64,000 nt of DNA. Source: Methylomarinum vadi. Lineage in GTDB: Bacteria; Pseudomonadota; Gammaproteobacteria; Methylococcales; Methylomonadaceae. Of the stretch, positions 37,605 to 46,121 are shown one piece after another. The notes under the pieces were generated by a model. It ran no database searches. It had not been told where the DNA came from and was given only the letters and a program-made list of their open reading frames with translations. A program made the translations under genes and the position numbers. The stretch's first letter is position 1. Each line of letters begins with the position of its first letter. The stretch lies in the NCBI RefSeq assembly GCF_000733935.1, contig NZ_JPON01000001.1:2650501-2714500 (forward strand). Direction: 5' to 3'.

Positions 37605-37868
37605 TCATGCCCAGAATGGCACATAGCGATAAGCTTTTCTATTTGCCTTAGGATCGTATAAACGGATTAGTCCGGCTTCGACAGTTTGCTTGATAACGCA
37701 GCTTGCAATAGCACTGTTGCTTTCATCAATATTCAAACGCTCTCTTAACGAAGTATTGTTCATCGGCACTCGATTGACATACTTTAAGCAGCAATGTTGA
37801 TAACAAGCTCGAATTCGATCTTCGGTATCCATTTCGTTGCCTGCATACCGTTTAAATGCTTGAGCCAA
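37605..37868 (-). pseudogene. winged-helix C-terminal fragment of an AlbA_2/RecG-like regulator
   Basis: An 87-codon frame. The part from DRIRACYQHCCLKYVNR through TSLRERLNIDESNSA, ASCVIKQTVEAGLIRLYDP and the final YVPFWA matches the C-terminal winged helix of AlbA_2-type ATP-binding regulators, which are normally about 450-600 residues. The AlbA and ATPase parts are missing. The first residues overlap the 3' end of darG by 17 bases, so the fragment could be expressed with that operon. I read it as a leftover of a longer gene cut away when darG arrived, though a free-standing small DNA-binding protein cannot be excluded. Confidence 0.6.
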
Positions 37869-38898
37869 TCCAATGTTCTCGTTCTAAAACATTTAGCGCT
37901 AATTTAATTTGTCTAGGCGTAAATTGCTTCTTTCGTTGATTCCAGGTATGGGTTGCCTTAACTACATCTTCGATGGTTTTTGCCTTTTCGTGTCTTTTGA
38001 GCCAATGGACAGTAGCAAGCAATTCTAAGCCGAATGGCGATTCGAAGCCCTCAACCAGTTTAGACACTTTAATAAATCGATCACGCGTATCAGGATGTTG
38101 ATCAAGGAAAGAATTGGCTTCTTCAATAGCTCCGGGGATCAAATTCAGAGATTTATCAGGCGCATCACCGCCATCGGCATAGCACGATAAATAATGCCCT
38201 TCGATGGCATTAAGCACATGACGAAGATTTTCCGCATAAGGACCATAATGCGCTTTTTTAAACTTCAAACGTAAAGGTTCTCCAGCTTCTTGCATAAAAT
38301 AGAGCAGCTTATGCACTTCTATCAGCGAGACGGTTGGGTCCAAGAGGCCGCTCAAGTAGCGCTGTATTAATTCAATTAACACGGCGCGACCTGCAGTCAT
38401 TTTAGGCACGGCGCGATTGTGTGCCATTGTATCGTTACTGGGTGAACCTTTGGGCTCATAAATCAGCACTCGAACGTCCGATAGAACACTAAGATTTTTC
38501 TCAATTAGTTGCCTAACCTGGTTCCAGTCCAAACCACCTAGTCCACTACCTAAAGGAGGAATGGCAATGGATTGAATATTTTTTTCCTTAATTGTTTGAA
38601 CCAAGGCTTCAAGACCAGCCTCAATATCTTCCATACGACTAGCCCCACGCCAATGCCGCTTGGTTGGAAAATTAATGATATAGCGAGGATTAACAAGCTG
38701 ACCCGTATCAAAAACAAACATCTTACCCGGTTGTACCTGCTTGTTTTTACAGGCAATCGCATATGCCGTAAAGTTTTCCGGCCAGGCCTTTTTAAACTGC
38801 AGGGCGATACCACGGCCCATTACCCCGACACAATTAACGGTATTCACAATCGCCTCGGCATCGGCACGTAAAATATCGCCAGATGTAAATTCAATCAT
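37852..38898 (-). CDS. darG: DarG macrodomain antitoxin (DNA ADP-ribosyl glycohydrolase)
   Basis: A 348-residue protein. Residues 1-155 form a macrodomain that removes ADP-ribose from thymidine in DNA: GDILRADAEAIVNTVN, GVMGRGIALQFKKAWPENF, Lys80 in NFPTKRHWRG (the position of the catalytic Lys in Thermus DarG), and IAIPPLGSGLGGLDW. Residues about 165-348 form the helical C-terminal domain that binds and neutralises DarT (LIELIQRYLSGLLDPTVSL, LRLKFKKAHYGPYAENLRH). It starts 13 bases after darT and is co-oriented, the normal darT-darG order. Part of the hsd-dar transcription unit. Confidence 0.93.
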   Translation of the reverse strand: MIEFTSGDILRADAEAIVNTVNCVGVMGRGIALQFKKAWPENFTAYAIACKNKQVQPGKMFVFDTGQLVNPRYIINFPTKRHWRGASRMEDIEAGLEALVQTIKEKNIQSIAIPPLGSGLGGLDWNQVRQLIEKNLSVLSDVRVLIYEPKGSPSNDTMAHNRAVPKMTAGRAVLIELIQRYLSGLLDPTVSLIEVHKLLYFMQEAGEPLRLKFKKAHYGPYAENLRHVLNAIEGHYLSCYADGGDAPDKSLNLIPGAIEEANSFLDQHPDTRDRFIKVSKLVEGFESPFGLELLATVHWLKRHEKAKTIEDVVKATHTWNQRKKQFTPRQIKLALNVLEREHWIGSSI

Positions 38899-38911
38899 AC
38901 TGACGCCCCCT

Positions 38912-39553
38912 TTAGTAGTACCATTCTGGTTTTATTGTAGTAGTTGGACGATGATTCGCCTCTTGTAATATATTCATCACCTGCTGATAAGTGGAATGCG
39001 AGTACACACCAATACATTCCACTAACTGCCAAGGAAAACTCAATTCCATTAAGAACTCTGCTTGCTTCCCCTCCTTGCAACTCTGCCACTGCTTGGTCTG
39101 AATCGCCTGCCAGTCTAGTTCATCAAGCTGAGCCAAATCACAGCGGTCTTCAAAATAGTAAGACCCTGCATTAGACAAGGTAAATACCCAACGCCGTTGA
39201 TGTTGCCGGGCCCACTCGACAGAGGCATACAAGTCCGCTTGCAAATGCAGTATTTTGGCCTGCCCTCCTCGATACGCCAGTTCCGGGTGATTGGCTTGAT
39301 GAATAAGATATAACATGATCGAGCGAGGGCAGAAATAAAACGGTACGCATTCCCCCACATGTAAATCCGGGTAATTGTCCAGTGTCAATTCCTGCAAGCG
39401 ACGCTGTTTGATGCTATTCATGCCAATGGTTGTACCAGTGGCATTGTATGACACGATTTGCGCATCAGACAATAATCCACCAGACGCAATTATTGCCTCC
39501 AACCTATCCATATGAACAATATGATAAATCTTGGGCTGTGCAGGTACGATCAT
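38912..39553 (-). CDS. darT: DarT toxin (DNA thymidine ADP-ribosyltransferase)
   Basis: A 213-residue DUF4433-type toxin that ADP-ribosylates thymidines in single-stranded DNA using NAD. Family features are YHIVHMDRLEAIIASGGL at the start, the NAD-site Arg51 in NSIKQRRLQEL, VPFYFCPRSIMLYLIH, and the catalytic Glu166 in KQAEFLMELSFPW. All catalytic positions appear intact, so it should be toxic without DarG. Its ATG overlaps the TGA of a 45-codon ORF (ATGA at 39550-39553), so translation is tied to what was read upstream. DarTG systems act in phage defence and growth control. Confidence 0.93.
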   Translation of the reverse strand: MIVPAQPKIYHIVHMDRLEAIIASGGLLSDAQIVSYNATGTTIGMNSIKQRRLQELTLDNYPDLHVGECVPFYFCPRSIMLYLIHQANHPELAYRGGQAKILHLQADLYASVEWARQHQRRWVFTLSNAGSYYFEDRCDLAQLDELDWQAIQTKQWQSCKEGKQAEFLMELSFPWQLVECIGVYSHSTYQQVMNILQEANHRPTTTIKPEWYY

Positions 39554-39687
39554 TCATGCCTCCTTTTTGCCGTGGCGGCAGGAAACGTGTTATCAACGAA
39601 ACAATCCGCTTTGGCCTTGCGATAGGCCACTACTAAATCTTCGAGGGTAAGGTTTTGCCAGCCGGTAAAGTTTGCCTGATAGCCCAC
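39550..39687 (-). CDS. 45-codon truncated ORF coupled to darT
   Basis: From GTG at 39687, preceded by AAAGGA 6 bases upstream, the frame reads MGYQANFTGWQNLTLEDLVV, then AYRKAKADCFVDNTFPAATA and KRRHE. It begins 13 bases after the hsdS stop and its TGA overlaps the darT ATG. The first 35 residues look like a normal protein N-terminus and the last ten look like out-of-frame tail, which suggests the rest of a longer gene was deleted. I have a weak recollection of this N-terminus on reverse-transcriptase-like proteins beside type I restriction genes, but I cannot confirm it. Confidence 0.5.
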   Translation of the reverse strand: MGYQANFTGWQNLTLEDLVVAYRKAKADCFVDNTFPAATAKRRHE

Positions 39688-39700
39688 TACATTCCTTTGA

Positions 39701-40981
39701 TTATTTCACCATGACCTGGCCGTTCATTAGCATGGGGAGTAACCAGTCCCTTAATGCTTCAAGATATTTATTTTCTTTTAAAACAATATCTCTCTGTTTA
39801 AATAGTGACTTGCAATGCTGCTCGTATTTTTCAAGTAATTTATTTGGTGGTTGATAAGTTTTAAACCACTTCACACCGTTTAAATCTAAGTGAAGAACCA
39901 GAGTCCCAGAAGCGTAGTGTTTTATATATTTATGGTAGCTTTCCGAATTAAATAACTGCTCCAAGTAGGCTGTGCCGAATGTCTTGGAAGATAGGCATGC
40001 TACATCGCAGGAAATCAGAGGAGTTTCATCAAAAATATCAGGAATAACAAATGCTTTGCCGATTATATCCGCGTTCCTTGTGACGTCAGTAATGGCAATA
40101 ACCAACTCTCCGGCATCTAGCTTACTTTCAGGCTTGAACTTCCCGTTATAGTATTTGGTGCCTTCCAATTTAAATTCACCGGATAATGAAAACGAGTTCA
40201 AGTTAATGAATGGTACGCCATCATCCTGGATGTCGCCGCTTTTGTATGATATTCCACGTCTAAATGTAATGTGACCTCCAAGCTGGCAGTCAGCCCACCC
40301 CTCCGGTATTTCCCGTTTTAGGGTTGGGTTGTAGACCATTTTGCCGCCGGAGGTTTTGTAGGGTTTGCCGTCGGCATCGGGAAAATCGAACTGTACAAAC
40401 CAGTAGTCGTAGAGGGTTTTCGCCATCGCTTCCAGCTCCGCGTTGATGCGGTTGTTGAGTTCGATTTTTTCATCAAGGGCAGAAAGTACGTTAACAATTT
40501 TTTTCTGCTCATCAGTACTCGGCAGAGGAACTTTAACATCACATATCCGTTCAGGAGAGGTATGTTTTACCTTTGACCCAGATGAAGTTAGACGAATTTG
40601 ATCACGGACGGTTTTGGTCTTGAATAGGTGGTATATAAATTCTTTTACAACTTCTTTCTCATTAACGGTAATGAGCCCTAACCGCTGATTATGCAAATAA
40701 ACACCACTTGCTGGTACTATTGCACAACTACCAAGCAAGCCAGCAGCCTGCTCAGTCATTGCAACGATGAGATCTCCTTCTCTATGTAGATAATCCTCTG
40801 GCACCTCTCCAATGTAAAACTTCTCTTTGCCTCCTTGTCGTTTAAACCCCCCTTCCTCGTAAAAATTTCCAGGAGTTAAGACAATATATTCGCCCTCATC
40901 GGAAAAAAATTCACTTTTAAAGGGAAATCCATGCTTTATAAAAATTTTGCCACGCAGTTGCTTAACTGGCCACTTACTCAT
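39701..40981 (-). CDS. hsdS: type I restriction-modification specificity subunit HsdS
   Basis: A 426-residue subunit that picks the DNA target for the HsdRMS complex. Two target-recognition domains are visible. The first spans about 1-150 (KIFIKHGFPFKSEFFSDEGE, VPLPSTDEQKKIVNVLSALD), followed by a conserved helical spacer (KIELNNRINAELEAMAKTLYDYWFVQFDFP). The second spans about 230-390 (PEGWADCQLGGHITFRRGIS), followed by a final helix (LEALRDWLLPMLMNGQV). The recognition domains are more AT-rich than hsdM and hsdR, as usual for exchanged specificity modules. The target sequence cannot be predicted. Start overlaps the hsdM stop by 8 bases. Confidence 0.93.
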   Translation of the reverse strand: MSKWPVKQLRGKIFIKHGFPFKSEFFSDEGEYIVLTPGNFYEEGGFKRQGGKEKFYIGEVPEDYLHREGDLIVAMTEQAAGLLGSCAIVPASGVYLHNQRLGLITVNEKEVVKEFIYHLFKTKTVRDQIRLTSSGSKVKHTSPERICDVKVPLPSTDEQKKIVNVLSALDEKIELNNRINAELEAMAKTLYDYWFVQFDFPDADGKPYKTSGGKMVYNPTLKREIPEGWADCQLGGHITFRRGISYKSGDIQDDGVPFINLNSFSLSGEFKLEGTKYYNGKFKPESKLDAGELVIAITDVTRNADIIGKAFVIPDIFDETPLISCDVACLSSKTFGTAYLEQLFNSESYHKYIKHYASGTLVLHLDLNGVKWFKTYQPPNKLLEKYEQHCKSLFKQRDIVLKENKYLEALRDWLLPMLMNGQVMVK

Positions 40982-42608
40982 GTATTAACCCCGCCAACTG
41001 CTTTTTGATTTCCACTTCCAGTTCACGTGATTGGCTAAACAAGCTATCCAGATTGCTGCTAAAGCCCTGCATTTTTTCGGCAAACTGCTCCGGGGTAATA
41101 TCCACATATTCGATTTTGACATCAAAATACTGGCCGGCGCTGAGCGAGTAATTCTTACCTGCAATCTCGTCATAACCGATCGCCACCGAAAAATCCTCTT
41201 CGGCCCGCTTGCCGTTAAAGACATCGATAATGCGCTGTTCTTCCTCGGCTCTAAGAACGGTTTTCTGGTTTTTGCCGTCTTTGACTTTTTGGCCCAAGCC
41301 GGATGCATCGATCAAGACCACGTCGCCTTTGTTGCTGTCGTCGATGAACAGGATGGAAACGTTGGTGCCGGTGGTCGCGAAAATATTGCTGGGCATGGAT
41401 ACCACGCCGGCAAGCATTTTTTCATCGACCAGTTTTTGACGGATTTTTTTATCGATACCGGACTGCGCGGTAATAAAGCCGGTGGGTACCACGACCGCCG
41501 CCTTACCGCCCGGTTTCAATGAGTGAATAATGTGCTGCAAGAACAATTGGTAGATTTCCATCTTGTCCTTGGCTTTGGCCTTGATTTTCGGAATACCGGC
41601 AAAGAAACGCGCTTTGTTTTCCTTGGAATCCAATTCGTCGCGGAAGTCGCTGAAATCCATCTTGAACGGCGGATTGGAGACGATGTAATCGAAACGCTTC
41701 AACTCCTTGCCATCCTTGTGATAGGGGTGCAATAAGGTGTTGCCCTGGATCACATTGGGGATGGAATGCACCAGGGTATTCAGAATCAGGTTCAAGCGCA
41801 GCAGGTTGGAGGATTTTTGCGAAATATCCTGGGTGAAGATCGTGCAACGCTTCTCGCCGATGGCATGAGCGACGTTCATCAACAACGTACCCGAGCCGGC
41901 CGACGGGTCATAACAGGTGACGTTTTTAATCTTCCCTTGTTGCTCCTGAGGAACCAGAATGGCCGCCATGATGCGGGCGACGGCATGCGGCGTGTAATAT
42001 TCGGCGTATTTACCGCCGCTGTTGCTGTTGTAATCCTTGATCAGATATTCGAAGATCGTGGCGTAAAAGTCGTATTTTTGGTTGAAGATGCGCTCGAAGC
42101 TGAACTCGACCAGCTTGTTGATGATGGCGCGGCAGAAAGCGTCGCGCTTGGATTCGTCGGCGATGTATTGACTGAGGCGGTCGAACAAGACCACCTTGGC
42201 GCCGCCGTCGGTTTTTATTGCATATACATCGTTATTGCTGATGGCGATGTCCATCAAGGTATCGTCAAACAGTTTGGCGAAATCGGGCGCGTTCTGTTGG
42301 CTAAACAACGAAGCGATAAAGTGCGACGGTTTCAACTTTGCACTGTTCACGCCCATTCTCAATTGCAGCATTTCCAGGTTTTCTTCGCTCATCGCGGCAA
42401 GCGCTTCTTCCCACTTTTCCGCGTTGGCGATAGCTTCATCGCGCTTTTTGGCCTCGTAGGCGAACTTGTCATTCAGAAATTTATAGAGAAATACCTGAGT
42501 GATGATCTTGAATTCATTGCCGTCATTGCCCAGACCATAGTTGGCGCAAATGCCTTTCAGGCTATCGATCAGTTCTTTGGTTTTTTGTTGAAATTCCAGC
42601 TCTACCAC
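40974..42608 (-). CDS. hsdM: type I restriction-modification DNA methyltransferase HsdM
   Basis: A 544-residue N6-adenine methyltransferase. The N-terminal helical domain is present (LKGICANYGLGNDGNEFKII). SAM motif I is VTCYDPSAGSGTLLMNVAHA (about 225-245), the catalytic NPPF is in YIVSNPPFKMDFSD (about 310), and the QLFLQHIIHSLKPGGKAAVVV segment follows. It is intact and full length. Its start overlaps the hsdR stop by 7 bases and its own stop overlaps hsdS, giving an R-M-S gene order. With HsdS it protects host DNA and with HsdR it forms the restriction complex. Confidence 0.96.
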   Translation of the reverse strand: MVELEFQQKTKELIDSLKGICANYGLGNDGNEFKIITQVFLYKFLNDKFAYEAKKRDEAIANAEKWEEALAAMSEENLEMLQLRMGVNSAKLKPSHFIASLFSQQNAPDFAKLFDDTLMDIAISNNDVYAIKTDGGAKVVLFDRLSQYIADESKRDAFCRAIINKLVEFSFERIFNQKYDFYATIFEYLIKDYNSNSGGKYAEYYTPHAVARIMAAILVPQEQQGKIKNVTCYDPSAGSGTLLMNVAHAIGEKRCTIFTQDISQKSSNLLRLNLILNTLVHSIPNVIQGNTLLHPYHKDGKELKRFDYIVSNPPFKMDFSDFRDELDSKENKARFFAGIPKIKAKAKDKMEIYQLFLQHIIHSLKPGGKAAVVVPTGFITAQSGIDKKIRQKLVDEKMLAGVVSMPSNIFATTGTNVSILFIDDSNKGDVVLIDASGLGQKVKDGKNQKTVLRAEEEQRIIDVFNGKRAEEDFSVAIGYDEIAGKNYSLSAGQYFDVKIEYVDITPEQFAEKMQGFSSNLDSLFSQSRELEVEIKKQLAGLIHE

Positions 42609-45600
42609 GTACGCGTTCCAGTATTAAATTCGTTCAGATATTCGGCGACGACCAGGTTATTGATATAACGCGAGGCGTCGGGATTGAGTTTGATATGTTG
42701 TTGGTCCATAAAGCGGTTGATGACCAGCGGCATCATCATGCGTTCAAAATAACTTTCATTGTCCAGTAATTGGGTGTTTTGCAGGACCTGCTCGTCGGCG
42801 TCTTGCTTTACGCCCGTTAAGGCCTCGAAAATTTTGTGCTCGGAATCGGAGACATTGCCGCGCTCGGTCAAACGCTTGTGAATTCGGGTGTATTTAACAT
42901 CACCATCGTATTTTTGGCGCATTTGATTGTTTTGGCGATTAAGCGCCTTGACACGTTCATGAATTTTGTTGAGTGCGTCGATGTTTTGTTTCATTTCATC
43001 CTGAGTGACTTCGCTGAGGTTTTTCTTCTTGAAAAGCCGCTCCAGCTCTTCTTTCAGGGTAATGAATTTGGGGTCTTGCTGGTCAAAATTGCTGGCCAGT
43101 GCCTCGCGTGTCTGGCGTAAGGTATTCTTCAGCTTGTCCGCCAGTATCAATTCTTCCTCGCTGATTTTGGCGAATTTGAAGATAACCTCTTCCAGCGCGA
43201 CATTTAGCAGATTCGTCGTATCACTGCCTTGTTCGATGTTCTCTTTTAGGTTTAGCAGATCCAGATGATTGCTGGTTTCGCGATACAACAGATTGAGCTT
43301 TTGAAAATCCAGGTGCTCGAGAAAATCGTAATCGCCTTGCAAGCGGATCAGATTGTATAGACTCTTGGCGTCCGCCAGGGCCTTTTTCAGCGCCAGCACG
43401 GTTTCGCGATCCTGAATTTCGTTGATCTGCTGAGAGAAAATCTCGGCATTTTTAGTGTCGAAGTGAAACAGCGTTTCCTTGATTTGATCGATTTCCGCGA
43501 TGATCTCGTCTTGCGACTTGAACAAGTTGGAGTAATGCTCCATTTCGTCGCCCAGCTCGGACTGCAGTTCATCAAAGTAGGCTTTATTGGTGGCGTCAAA
43601 CTCTTTGCGGATGTCGGCGAAGTCCACTACGTATCCGTAGCGGAAGTCTTTGTAGGTCCTGTTGACGCGAGTCAGCGCCTGAAGCAAGTTGTGTTTGCGG
43701 ATCACCCGGCCCAGATACAATTTTTTAAGGCGTTTGGCGTCAAAACCGGTGAGCAGCATGTTATAGACAAACAGAAAGTCTATTTTGCCCGCTTTGAAGT
43801 CTTCCACCCATTCCTTGCGCTCTTCTTTACTGCCGATGTCGTGCAGAATCAGGGCGGCCGTTTTAACCTTGTTGGCCTGTTTGATTTTTTCGCTATAGCT
43901 TGTTTTAGGTTCCGCTATTTCGGGTTGTTGTGCTTGGCCGGGAATGAATGCAGGCGGCACGCTTTCAGCATAAATGGCGTTGAAAATTTCGAACATCTCC
44001 TTGGCTTGTTCGGAGCTGTCGCAGATCACCATGCCGCCGATCGAGGCATCATTCATCGCTCCGCGACTCTTTTCGAAATCGGTGATGATGTACTCCAGCA
44101 TTGGTTCGACAAAACGAGGATGCGCGAAGACCGCTTTCTTGTCGAGTTCGCCCTGCTGAATTTCCACTTCTTCCAGCGCCTGCTGCAGCATGATTTTGTA
44201 GTTGGAGGCGATCTCTTCGCGGATCAAACGCAAGGTGTAGCCGTCCGCGATTGAAGCGTTGTAATAATATTTATGGATATAGTCGCCGAACAACAAGCGC
44301 GAGTTATAGTCGTCGCCTAAAAGCGGCGTGCCCGTCAGCCCGATCTTGATGGCGTTGCGGTCCGACTGATCCAGGTTCGCCAGAAAGCTGCCTCTGGGGT
44401 TATAGCTGCGGTGCACCTCATCGAGAAAATACACGCGCTGGATGGATACATCGTAGTCCTTTGTTTGCAGGACATCCGGGTCGTCTTTGAATTTTTGAAT
44501 ATTGACGACGGTGATTTCCGGTTTGCCGGTGTTGTTGTGAATGACCTTGGTCGCTTTGATGTCCTGCGTGAAGGCTTCGCGTGAGTTGATGGTATGCACA
44601 ACCAAGCCACGACCAGTAAATTCCCGGTGCGCCTGAGTCAACAGGTCCAAGCGGTCGACAATAAAATAGAATTTGGGAATGACTTGCTGGTGTTGGAAAT
44701 AGTCGGTCAGGAAGCGGACGTTATAGTAAGCCAGTGCTGTTTTGCCGCTACCCTGGGTATGCCAGATAATGCCTTTTTTTACCCCTTCATTCAGTTTTTG
44801 CTCAATCGCCTTGGTGGCAAACAATTGCGGGTAACGCATGACATGCTTTTGGATGCCGTCTGTTTCCAATACATAGGTCAGCGCATACTGAAGCACAAAT
44901 GCCAGACGGTCCTGACTGAGCAGTGACGTGCAAAGCCGGTTCGTTGGCCTGTCCGGCGCTTTGTTGGTAACGAACTCCGGGTTGCTTTTGATGACCTCCA
45001 GATTGTTATCCTTGAGCACCGCGTTTTCCTGCTCGTCACTGATTGGCTTCAATAACGCGGTCAGGTTCAGTATCTCTTCTTCCCGGAAATAGTTAAATAT
45101 TGGCTCATGATAAGAAGGGCTGGCGTAAAACGCCCCTTGAATAGGCTGCGGCGAGCCATCGTCATATTCCATATTGTTGGAAAACAACATTAACTGGGTC
45201 ATATTCACAAAGCGCTTGAATTTGGGATTCTGAAAGCGTTTGTTAATGCGATCCCTCTCGGCTAGTACGCCATCGTGATTGTTGGGCTTTTTTACCTCGA
45301 TAAAGACCAGCGGCATGCCATTGATCAGCAAAATGATGTCCGGCCTGAACTCGTCGTCACCATTCTGGTAAGTCAATTCCGTGACGACATGAAAAGTGTT
45401 TTTATCGAAATTTTCAAAATCTATGAGTTTAGTGCCAGAGCGCTCTGTGAGCTTTTCGTAGAAGGCTTTACCGAGGTCCTCGTTATCCAGGGTCAACTTG
45501 ACCTCATCCAGCAAACGCCCAATATCATCCGGCTCAATGCCTTCGTTGATGCCGGTAATCGCCTTATGGAACAAGTCGGGGAAAATATTGGTTTCGATGT

Positions 45601-45697
45601 CCCATGTCGCCTCTTTCAGAGATAGGTATTCGTAACCCAGCCGAACAAGATGCAGAATGGTAGGGATTTTAACGCGAGAGTCTTCATTGAATGACAT
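42602..45697 (-). CDS. hsdR: type I restriction endonuclease subunit HsdR
   Basis: A 1031-residue motor and nuclease subunit. The N-terminal nuclease domain has the PD-(D/E)xK residues Asp120 (RPDIILL), Glu134 and Lys136 (VFIEVKKP). Two RecA-like helicase domains follow, with IIWHTQGSGKTALAYYNVRF (Walker A near residue 315), a DEVH-type Walker B in VYFLDEVHRSYNPRG, and KIGLTGTPLLGDD. The C-terminal part is helical for complex assembly. No frameshift or missing motif is seen, so restriction should be active. It begins 25 bases after the small HTH gene and leads the hsdR-hsdM-hsdS order. Confidence 0.96.
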   Translation of the reverse strand: MSFNEDSRVKIPTILHLVRLGYEYLSLKEATWDIETNIFPDLFHKAITGINEGIEPDDIGRLLDEVKLTLDNEDLGKAFYEKLTERSGTKLIDFENFDKNTFHVVTELTYQNGDDEFRPDIILLINGMPLVFIEVKKPNNHDGVLAERDRINKRFQNPKFKRFVNMTQLMLFSNNMEYDDGSPQPIQGAFYASPSYHEPIFNYFREEEILNLTALLKPISDEQENAVLKDNNLEVIKSNPEFVTNKAPDRPTNRLCTSLLSQDRLAFVLQYALTYVLETDGIQKHVMRYPQLFATKAIEQKLNEGVKKGIIWHTQGSGKTALAYYNVRFLTDYFQHQQVIPKFYFIVDRLDLLTQAHREFTGRGLVVHTINSREAFTQDIKATKVIHNNTGKPEITVVNIQKFKDDPDVLQTKDYDVSIQRVYFLDEVHRSYNPRGSFLANLDQSDRNAIKIGLTGTPLLGDDYNSRLLFGDYIHKYYYNASIADGYTLRLIREEIASNYKIMLQQALEEVEIQQGELDKKAVFAHPRFVEPMLEYIITDFEKSRGAMNDASIGGMVICDSSEQAKEMFEIFNAIYAESVPPAFIPGQAQQPEIAEPKTSYSEKIKQANKVKTAALILHDIGSKEERKEWVEDFKAGKIDFLFVYNMLLTGFDAKRLKKLYLGRVIRKHNLLQALTRVNRTYKDFRYGYVVDFADIRKEFDATNKAYFDELQSELGDEMEHYSNLFKSQDEIIAEIDQIKETLFHFDTKNAEIFSQQINEIQDRETVLALKKALADAKSLYNLIRLQGDYDFLEHLDFQKLNLLYRETSNHLDLLNLKENIEQGSDTTNLLNVALEEVIFKFAKISEEELILADKLKNTLRQTREALASNFDQQDPKFITLKEELERLFKKKNLSEVTQDEMKQNIDALNKIHERVKALNRQNNQMRQKYDGDVKYTRIHKRLTERGNVSDSEHKIFEALTGVKQDADEQVLQNTQLLDNESYFERMMMPLVINRFMDQQHIKLNPDASRYINNLVVAEYLNEFNTGTRTW

Positions 45698-45722
45698 GAC
45701 AGTCCTTGTTTGTATTTTCGTT

Positions 45723-45932
45723 TTAGTTGTTTTCCGGTGCTATTTCCAGCAAATCGCCGACCTGGCATTTAAACAGCAAACACAGCTTGTCTATGGCTTC
45801 CAAGTCCACTTTTTGCGCAGTTTCTTTATAGAGCAGTGTAACGGTGTTTCGGCTAAGTCCCGTTTCTCTGACCACATCGGCTATTCGTAATTTATGTTCG
45901 CCCATCATGCGAGCAAGGTGGCAACGAATCAT
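45723..45932 (-). CDS. small XRE-type HTH regulator
   Basis: A 69-residue protein that is almost all helix-turn-helix: MIRCHLARMMGEHKLRIADV, RETGLSRNTVTLLYKE, VDLEAIDKLCLLFKCQVGDL. This is the YozG/HipB-like short Cro/CI type. It is the first gene of the minus-strand unit leading into hsdR. A 6-bp inverted repeat lies 47 bases upstream of its start. It likely controls its own operon, in the manner of the C proteins that time restriction after modification, but here with hsdR placed ahead of hsdM. Confidence 0.85.
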   Translation of the reverse strand: MIRCHLARMMGEHKLRIADVVRETGLSRNTVTLLYKETAQKVDLEAIDKLCLLFKCQVGDLLEIAPENN

Positions 45933-45978
45933 TGATTTCTCCAGTCAGTTTGAAGACAAGGGTGACAAACTAACATTA

Positions 45979-45994
45979 TTGATTGAAAAATCAA
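45979..45994. promoter_or_regulatory. candidate operator upstream of HTH-hsd-dar operon
   Basis: TTGATT at 45979-45984 pairs exactly with AATCAA at 45989-45994 around GAAA, in an AT-rich segment 47-62 bases before the start of the HTH gene. It is well placed for binding by that gene's dimeric product. Promoter hexamers around it are not convincing. Confidence 0.45.
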
Positions 45995-46121
45995 ATTTTT
46001 TCAGATGAACTTAAATTGCGGGGGGGCTGGAAGGAACCGGGGCCGCCGTAGGCAAGAGTTAACGCGTCATTTTTGCCGCTTGATTGGGCCTGGGGTGCCT
46101 AAAACAAGTTTTCGCAAAGGT

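Noticed and set aside
41766-42668. 300-codon open frame on the plus strand
   Set aside because: Antisense to hsdM, whose motifs and length are clear.
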